A DNA stretch of 42,422 nucleotides, taken from the NCBI GenBank assembly GCA_016933785.1, contig JAFGAG010000073.1, positions 1-42,422 on the forward strand, read 5' to 3'. This document shows, in pieces, positions 36,469 through 42,422 of this stretch (position 1 is the first letter of the stretch; each line of letters opens with the position of its first letter). The position numbers and the translations under genes were made by a program. This DNA is from Coriobacteriia bacterium. GTDB lineage: Bacteria > Actinomycetota > Coriobacteriia > Anaerosomatales > Anaerosomataceae. The notes beneath the pieces were generated by a model that saw only the letters and a program-made list of their open reading frames with translations, did no database searches and was not told the origin of the DNA.

Positions 36469-36552
36469 TCAGCTCACCTTCTCGGCGTTGCACTCCGGTC
36501 GTTGGCTCTCGAATCATGATAGCCTGAGTCCCGTCAGCGAGAGGAGCAGGCG

Positions 36553-38589
36553 ATGTCACGCATCCTGGTGGTCGACGATGCGGCGGAGGCCCGTCATCTG
36601 CTCCGCACGATTCTGAGGCACGCCGGTCATGAGATCGCCGAGGCCTCAAATGGCAGCGAGGCCCTGCAAGCGATACACGACGGATCCTTCGACCTCGTGA
36701 TCTCCGACGGTCTGATGCCGGTGATGGATGGGTTTCGCTTGTGCATCGAGCTGCGACGCGACCCGAGCACGAGCATGCTGCCGTTCATCCTCTACACCGC
36801 GACCTTCACCGACCCCGACGACGCACAGCTTGCATCCACGATGGGGGCGGACGCGTACCTGCTCAAGCCGATGGATCCGGCGGACATCCTCCAGGCGGTC
36901 AACGAGGTACTCGATCGCCAGGGACCCGGCCGACATGACGTTCTGCCGGATGATCGTCTGGTGGAGGTCTTCGAGTCCTACAGCGATCGCATGGAGCAGA
37001 AGCTCGACAAGAAGGTGGCAGACCTCGCAGCCACACGCGCGCTGCGAGACTCATACCATGCGCTGCTCGACACCCTACCGGTGCACGTCCTTACCCTCGA
37101 CCACGAGGGCCACATCGACTTCGTCAACACTGCCACGCGAGCGTTCATCGGGTCGACGGATACTGCGGACATACTCGACGCCTTGCACCCGAAGGACCGA
37201 GACTCGGCTCTGGCCTTCGTCGAGTCGTTGCTGAACGACCCGCGGCCGGCTCGCAGCTCGATGAGTGTCCGGCGCCACGATGGCGCATATGCCCTGTTCG
37301 AGGTGACCGCGCGCGCCTACAACAGCCCGGGAGGCGAACCTCTCGGATTCGTGCTCGCTGGCGAGGATATCACCCGCGGCGAGCAGCAAAGAGAGCTTCT
37401 GCTGCATGCCGCCGACTACGATCCACTCACTGACCTTCCCACGCGCCACGTCTTCGATCGTCGGTTCGACGAGATCCTCCGTAACGTCGGCAAGGGCGCC
37501 CGGTGTGCGCTGCTCTTCATCGACTGCGACGATCTGAAGGGCGTGAACGATCGATACGGCTTCGACGTGGGTGACGTGACGTTGGCGAACCTCGCCCGTG
37601 TGATCGTCGAGTCTGGGCGCCCGGGAGACCTTGTAGCGCGACTCTGTGCAACTGAGTTCGTCGTGTTGGCTGAGGACTTCGGCTGGAACGAGGCGGGTGA
37701 GCTCTCCAACACGATTCGCGCAGCAGTCGCGCAGGGAGCTTTGGTACCCGCGGCGCCGGAGATGCGTCTCGGGGTGAACATCAGCATCAACGTCATCCCG
37801 GAGGTTGAGCCGCCCGGAGCCGATAGAGTGCGCGGTCAGCTAACAGCGGCGCCGGCTGACGCGGAGTCCCGTCTGTTGATGGCGCTTCAGGGTCGGCCGG
37901 CGATGTCGTTTGACCCCATCTACTCCCTGGAGGACCGGCGCCTGGTCCGCTGCTCCGTGCGGTATGCCTTCGCGGTCGACGAGCGACTGGTCACTGGAGA
38001 CGAACTCGCACTGGGCATCGCGAAGCATGGTGTCGCTCGCCGCATTGCTGCCCGCGTTGTGGAACTCGCCCTGGAGCACACACGGAGGACCGGCATCCCC
38101 TGCTCGGTCCCCCTCACGCTCGCGAACGTGCTCGACCCCACGCTGTTCGAACGCGCCGAACTTGCCGCCGCGCGAGAACCGGTGGACCTGAACCGCCTGC
38201 TGTTCGAGATCTCCGACTGCGACGCCGGCGGCATCCAACCGCCGATGAGCTGGCTCGCTGCTGCTCGACGCTCCCCGATCAAGCTGGTTCACGTGTGTGA
38301 TGACCTCTCCAGTCTGATAGCGGAGCACACCGCGGCTCTCGGGGCGGACGAGGTCGTAGTGCGCCTGGCGGAAGTGATCGATCGAGATGGCCAGGTCTAT
38401 CCGGGCGCGTTGCCGGTGATCGCGGCATTGCGCGAGTCGAACGTCATCGTCACGGTCACCGGCGTTGACGATCCGGCATCACTCGAGGCCCTGAGGTCGA
38501 TCGGCGTGGCCCAGGCTGCGGGCGACGCGCTCTCACCGGTCGTCCCGCACCTCGATCAGGCTCCACGTACGCTTCCGGGGAAGGACTAG
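36553..38589 (+). CDS. Response regulator with PAS and degenerate GGDEF and EAL-like domains
   Basis: REC: ILVVDDAAEARHLLRTILRHAGHE...VISDGLMPVMDG; GGDEF-like: DPLTDLPTRHVFDRRF...LARLCATEFVVL-like (VARLCATEF); EAL-like C-terminus. Confidence 0.85.
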   Translation: MSRILVVDDAAEARHLLRTILRHAGHEIAEASNGSEALQAIHDGSFDLVISDGLMPVMDGFRLCIELRRDPSTSMLPFILYTATFTDPDDAQLASTMGADAYLLKPMDPADILQAVNEVLDRQGPGRHDVLPDDRLVEVFESYSDRMEQKLDKKVADLAATRALRDSYHALLDTLPVHVLTLDHEGHIDFVNTATRAFIGSTDTADILDALHPKDRDSALAFVESLLNDPRPARSSMSVRRHDGAYALFEVTARAYNSPGGEPLGFVLAGEDITRGEQQRELLLHAADYDPLTDLPTRHVFDRRFDEILRNVGKGARCALLFIDCDDLKGVNDRYGFDVGDVTLANLARVIVESGRPGDLVARLCATEFVVLAEDFGWNEAGELSNTIRAAVAQGALVPAAPEMRLGVNISINVIPEVEPPGADRVRGQLTAAPADAESRLLMALQGRPAMSFDPIYSLEDRRLVRCSVRYAFAVDERLVTGDELALGIAKHGVARRIAARVVELALEHTRRTGIPCSVPLTLANVLDPTLFERAELAAAREPVDLNRLLFEISDCDAGGIQPPMSWLAAARRSPIKLVHVCDDLSSLIAEHTAALGADEVVVRLAEVIDRDGQVYPGALPVIAALRESNVIVTVTGVDDPASLEALRSIGVAQAAGDALSPVVPHLDQAPRTLPGKD

Positions 38590-38595
38590 ATACGC

Positions 38596-39255
38596 ATGCA
38601 GCCCACACGCGTTCTGCTCATCGGCCGCAAGACCATGTGCATGGAGGGCCTTGCCGCGATACTCAACACCGACCCTGAGATCGACCTGGTCGGAAGAGCG
38701 GCCGAGTGGCAGGAGGGTGTGGCTCGTGCGGAGGCGCTCGCGCCGGAGATCGTCATCGTGGACATGGTGCACTGCGACGAGTGCGGGCCGTCCAACCCCT
38801 CGGCATGTGTGTCCGCATTCACCCAGTCCAAGGTGATTGTCGTGGGGCTGCCGGATGCGGACACCGGGATCGTCGACGCGTTCGAGGCGGGGGCACTGGG
38901 CTATCTGTCACTCCGCGGGCAGAGCGCTGAGGATATACGTCGCGTGGTGGCTACCGTGGCCTCAGGTGAAGCAGCACTGGACCCAAGGCTTTCTGCGAGT
39001 GTACTCGTCCGCATGCGTCGGCTCGCGCGTCAGTCTGACGGACGCATGTCGCGAGACGCCACACCGACCGACAGGGAGCATGAGGTTCTCTCTCTGCTGG
39101 TTGCAGGTCACTCGAACCGGCAGATCGCGCAGGCCCTGCAGGTATCGGAGAGCACAGTCAAGAATCACCTGCATACTGTGTACTCCAAGCTGGGAGTGGA
39201 ATCCCGCGGCCAGGCGATCAGCGAGGCAATCCGGCGTGGTCTGGCGCAGCCTTAG
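38596..39255 (+). CDS. LuxR/NarL-family response regulator
   Basis: C-terminal LuxR HTH: TDREHEVLSLLVAGHSNRQIAQALQVSESTVKNHLHTVYSKLGVESRGQAI; receiver-like N-terminus. Confidence 0.93.
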   Translation: MQPTRVLLIGRKTMCMEGLAAILNTDPEIDLVGRAAEWQEGVARAEALAPEIVIVDMVHCDECGPSNPSACVSAFTQSKVIVVGLPDADTGIVDAFEAGALGYLSLRGQSAEDIRRVVATVASGEAALDPRLSASVLVRMRRLARQSDGRMSRDATPTDREHEVLSLLVAGHSNRQIAQALQVSESTVKNHLHTVYSKLGVESRGQAISEAIRRGLAQP

Positions 39256-39845
39256 GCGAACACTCCAGTGAGTACGCGGATCTCCCGCTCGTCCTCGAGC
39301 GCCTCACAGAGCACGCGCACCACCGCTTGATCGAATCGCGACGCCTCTTCATCGCGAAGGAGCTCCAGCGCCTCCTCCTGACTGAAGCAGGAACCGCCGG
39401 CGCTCCGGATGCCGCCGCATGCTCCACCGACCACATCGCAGACGCCGAGAATGCGTGCAGACAGTGGTATCTGCACCCCAGCATGGCCGCCCGGATAGCC
39501 GGAGCCATCCCAGCGCTCGTGATGTCCGAGAACAGCCAAGGCCGACTCGGCTGGTAGTCCAAGCATCTGGATCATACGGGCTCCATGCTCAGGATGTGTC
39601 TCCCACACCCGTCGCTCCTCGGTGGGAAGGTCCCACCGCGAGCCGAGATGCGGGAACGGCAGGCGAAGCATGCCCGCATCATGAAGCAGCGCCGCCAGGT
39701 GAAGACTCTCGAGTACCGCATCATCAAACTCGAGCCGCAGCCCCACCATGCGGCAGAGCCGCGCGACGGCGTGTGCGTGCCGTGAGTAACCGGGCTGACG
39801 ATCGTCCACGAGGGTCACGATGAGTCGTATGTATGCAGCGGACAT
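39252..39845 (-). CDS. HD-GYP domain protein (candidate c-di-GMP phosphodiesterase)
   Basis: LAALLHDAGMLRLPF and LGHHERWDGSGYPGG motifs. Confidence 0.88.
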   Translation of the reverse strand: MSAAYIRLIVTLVDDRQPGYSRHAHAVARLCRMVGLRLEFDDAVLESLHLAALLHDAGMLRLPFPHLGSRWDLPTEERRVWETHPEHGARMIQMLGLPAESALAVLGHHERWDGSGYPGGHAGVQIPLSARILGVCDVVGGACGGIRSAGGSCFSQEEALELLRDEEASRFDQAVVRVLCEALEDEREIRVLTGVFA

Positions 39846-39868
39846 CGCTGCCTCCTGGGTGCGAGCGA

Positions 39869-40192
39869 TCACCAGGCGTACACCTGGGCACCTGTGGCAC
39901 CCTCCGGCATCTCCACCCTGTGCCCCAAGGTCGGTCCGCCGTTGACCGTCCACTGTTCTCCGTCCGGCAGATGGGCGGACGCCTCCCAAGGGATGTTGGA
40001 TCGCACCGTCAGATGCCCGTCACCGAAAGCGACGCGGATTTCGGGCCGCACGACCGCGGTGACCTGAACAGAGCCCGCAGCTCCCCGCCCGACCTCCGTG
40101 GCAACGGCCGCATTTGGGAGCAGCGCGACCGCAAGACACAGAAGCGCCACGACGGGTAGTGCCTCCACTCGTCTTGATCTCCGTGCGCCCAT
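39869..40192 (-). CDS. Exported hypothetical protein
   Basis: 107 aa with signal peptide (VEALPVVALLCLAVALLPNAAVATE). Confidence 0.6.
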   Translation of the reverse strand: MGARRSRRVEALPVVALLCLAVALLPNAAVATEVGRGAAGSVQVTAVVRPEIRVAFGDGHLTVRSNIPWEASAHLPDGEQWTVNGGPTLGHRVEMPEGATGAQVYAW

Positions 40193-40384
40193 GCCGGCCT
40201 CTCATCGCTGTCCGATCCTGTCTTAGGTAACGGACGGCGGTGGGGCTGAGCGCATAGGCCACTGTGGCAGACTCTCGGGGCACTGGAGACAACGCAACGG
40301 CCGGGGACGAACGGTCGATGACCCTGCACTCAAGGTACTAGTATCTTTGGCTACTCGCGTGCCCGTCTCGGCTACTTGGAAGCC

Positions 40385-40774
40385 TCAGTACCAGCCGCGT
40401 GCGGGACGGCCCGGTGAGTTGGGATCCTTACGGACTGCAGGGTCCCACACATTCTCGACGAGAATGAGGACGTCACCCTCGGGCAGCCGGTACACCGACA
40501 CCGCGAGCACCATTGAGCCGCGCCGCGTAGGGATCACATCGGCATGCACGTGGTAGGGTTCACCGGTGGCGGCGACGCGTTCAATGGCAGGCACGATGGC
40601 AAGCTGCTCGGCCAGCGGAACGGCGCGTTCCACCGCCTCACCCACGATGACCCTCGTACCGACCGAGGCAGCCTCTGCGGCCGCTTCGTTGACCCAAAGG
40701 ACCGTCATCGCGCCCGGATCGATCACGAACGCCTTCGCCCTGACCGGCGTGTCACGTTCTTCACCCGCAACCAT
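40385..40774 (-). CDS. Single PAS-like domain protein
   Basis: MVAGEERDTPVRAKAFVIDPGAMTVLWVNEAAAEA...VPAIERVAATGEPYHVHADVIP...LPEGDVLILVENVWDP. Confidence 0.65.
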   Translation of the reverse strand: MVAGEERDTPVRAKAFVIDPGAMTVLWVNEAAAEAASVGTRVIVGEAVERAVPLAEQLAIVPAIERVAATGEPYHVHADVIPTRRGSMVLAVSVYRLPEGDVLILVENVWDPAVRKDPNSPGRPARGWY

Positions 40775-40856
40775 CGGCTCACCGCCTCTCCGGGCAACGG
40801 TATCACGATGAGGGGTGGGCCCGAGTGCGCGGAACCGTAGGCGGGCGCAGCCAGGA

Positions 40857-40902
40857 CGCAACGGTAGGCCGGGCGATGGAAAGCGCCCGGCCTACCGTTG
40901 CG
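40857..40902 (-). terminator. Very long hairpin after the cell-wall-binding gene
   Basis: CGCAACGGTAGGCCGGGCG-ATGGAAAG-CGCCCGGCCTACCGTTGCG, 19-bp perfect arms, 14 nt past the stop codon; no T-tract. Confidence 0.7.
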
Positions 40903-40916
40903 CGACTGATGCATGC

Positions 40917-42422
40917 TTACCGAAGAGCCTGCTCAACATCAGTGCGAACGGCTGTGGTGACGACCCCGGTTCCACCGAGGTAGCGCACCTCAGCGATCGC
41001 CGCCTTGTTAGCCACGAGTACGGTCCTCACGTTCGCATCCAGACTAGTTGAAGGCGTGAGCACCATTACGCTCCCGCTCACCCCTTGGAGTACGCCACCC
41101 GCAAGCGCGTCTGGGAAGTCCTGACCGGTCGCTACGCCAACACGGTTCCAGGAGAGCCCAGCGGTGCTCACCCCATAGGAGGCGACGTTGACCGCTGTCT
41201 GATACCGATTATCGCCCGCGATCCGTGAAGCAGCGCCTAGTGTGGTCCTCATCCGAGACTCCACTGCGGTGCTGACAGCCGCCGTACCTCCAAGCACCAC
41301 CGCATTGGTGACGCCAGCGGATTTCATACGTGTTGCGAGGGCCGAGTTGTCACCCGCAGCGGGGTCTATGAGGTAGATCGGCCAACCCTTGGCCGCTGCC
41401 AGGGGTGAAGCACCGAGTGCATCCGGGAAGTTCTGCCCCGTCGAAACGAACGCTCGGCCGGAGTACGTCGACCTGGCCTTCATCTCCGCTATCGTGCGCG
41501 CAGCGATCTTCTCGCTCGTCTCGTAGCGGTTCGCTCCAGCAATACGCTCTACTGAAACGCCACTGAGAGCATCAAGCGCCGCATGGACGTCATTCGATAC
41601 AGCGCCGGTTCCGCCCAGGATGATGACCTTGGTAGCATTCAGGCGATCGATCTCCGCGGCCACAGCAGGCGAGAGCGAGTTCGGGGCCACCAGCAGGATG
41701 GGGCCGCGCATCGCACCAGCGAGGGCCGATCCGCCGAGAGCATCCGGCCAGTTGAACGCGGTCGCAATCACAACGGTTGACGCACCTGATGGGAAAGCCT
41801 TCTTTGACGCTTCGATTGCCGTGGTGATCCGATCGGTCCCTGCGATCTGGGTGACAGTGAGCCCCAGAGCCTCGAAGCTAGCCGTCAGTGTCTTATCCGC
41901 GCGGATATTGGTGTCCGTGCGAGTGGCCGCGGTGGAGCCGTCAGACCACTTGACGAATCTGAATCCCGTGTTGGGCTTGGCCGTGACGGCAGTACCGCTG
42001 CCGCCGGACAGGATGCTCTGGGTAGTGGTTCCTACGATGGTACCGCCTGTGCCCGCGATGTACTTGAGGTTGAAGTACGGCGTCAGCCGGATCGCATCGA
42101 AGGCGATCTCCTTCCCTGCTCCGTCCCCGGTCACATCATCCAGCTCGACCCACGCTGACCCCAGTGCAAAGGAGTAGCTGCCGAGGTTCGCCCACTGGTT
42201 GGACAGCACGAGCTGATTGACCGACTTGTGCACGAGGCCGCTTGCAGTGTTGATGTGGTAGTCGGCTGAGGTCGTGCCTGCATGCGTGGATGTGACGTAT
42301 GCCTCTGCCTTGTACTTGCGCGCGCCGTTGATCCTGGAAAGATCGAACGTCCAGCGGGCGTAGTTGTCACGGGTGCCGCTCCCGCTGTACGTCCATATGC
42401 CGGTCCCATAGAGGCCGCCGCC
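40917..42422 (-). CDS. Cell-wall-binding repeat (CWB2) surface protein, N-terminus beyond the window
   Basis: Three CWB2 repeats (IAGTDRITTAIEASKKAF, IAGANRYETSEKIA, IAGDNRYQTAVNVA), a bacterial repeat-like domain, and an upstream golvesin-like segment (YARWTFDLSRINGARKYKAEAYVTSTHAGTTSADYHIN...); frame open to 42422. Confidence 0.92.
   Translation of the reverse strand, partial: GGGLYGTGIWTYSGSGTRDNYARWTFDLSRINGARKYKAEAYVTSTHAGTTSADYHINTASGLVHKSVNQLVLSNQWANLGSYSFALGSAWVELDDVTGDGAGKEIAFDAIRLTPYFNLKYIAGTGGTIVGTTTQSILSGGSGTAVTAKPNTGFRFVKWSDGSTAATRTDTNIRADKTLTASFEALGLTVTQIAGTDRITTAIEASKKAFPSGASTVVIATAFNWPDALGGSALAGAMRGPILLVAPNSLSPAVAAEIDRLNATKVIILGGTGAVSNDVHAALDALSGVSVERIAGANRYETSEKIAARTIAEMKARSTYSGRAFVSTGQNFPDALGASPLAAAKGWPIYLIDPAAGDNSALATRMKSAGVTNAVVLGGTAAVSTAVESRMRTTLGAASRIAGDNRYQTAVNVASYGVSTAGLSWNRVGVATGQDFPDALAGGVLQGVSGSVMVLTPSTSLDANVRTVLVANKAAIAEVRYLGGTGVVTTAVRTDVEQALR

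Noticed and set aside
39252-39255. Overlapping convergent stop codons (TTAG; also CTAG at 32470-32473) as a regulatory device
   Set aside because: Such overlaps are common in compact genomes; no further evidence of function.
1-42422. CRISPR arrays, tRNA/rRNA genes, transposases, phage genes
   Set aside because: No regularly spaced repeats, no recognisable tRNA/rRNA sequence, and no mobile-element proteins seen by eye; a tRNAscan or Infernal run would be decisive.

Overview
42.4 kb window of a high-GC chromosome, gene-dense on both strands, probably an anaerobic actinobacterium (Coriobacteriia-like; taxonomy is inference). Main contents: cold-shock protein fragment; membrane 4Fe-4S protein; rlmKL; an aldehyde:ferredoxin oxidoreductase / two MoaD-like / ThiF operon; DEAD-box helicase; RlmA-like methyltransferase; a Fur/PerR-peroxiredoxin locus; PdaA-like deacetylase; arginine deiminase; a MarR-controlled heterodimeric ABC exporter; DUF438/hemerythrin/PAS protein; Na+/Ca2+ exchanger; two TrkA/RCK proteins with a KimA-like APC permease; MacB-type ABC system; UbiA prenyltransferase; acylphosphatase; PAP2; a second MarR locus; a signalling block (LytS-like PAS kinase, REC-PAS-degenerate GGDEF/EAL, LuxR regulator, HD-GYP); and an incomplete cell-wall-binding-repeat surface protein. 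The strongest non-obvious signal is an in-frame UGA at 11193-11195 (minus) replacing the peroxidatic cysteine of the peroxiredoxin (FTFV-U-PTE), followed by a SECIS-like hairpin. This points to a selenocysteine peroxiredoxin that the ORF track splits and truncates. A second hidden feature is a 56-aa secreted small ORF (24359-24529, minus) with a strong SD and a hairpin-rich leader, absent from the ORF track.
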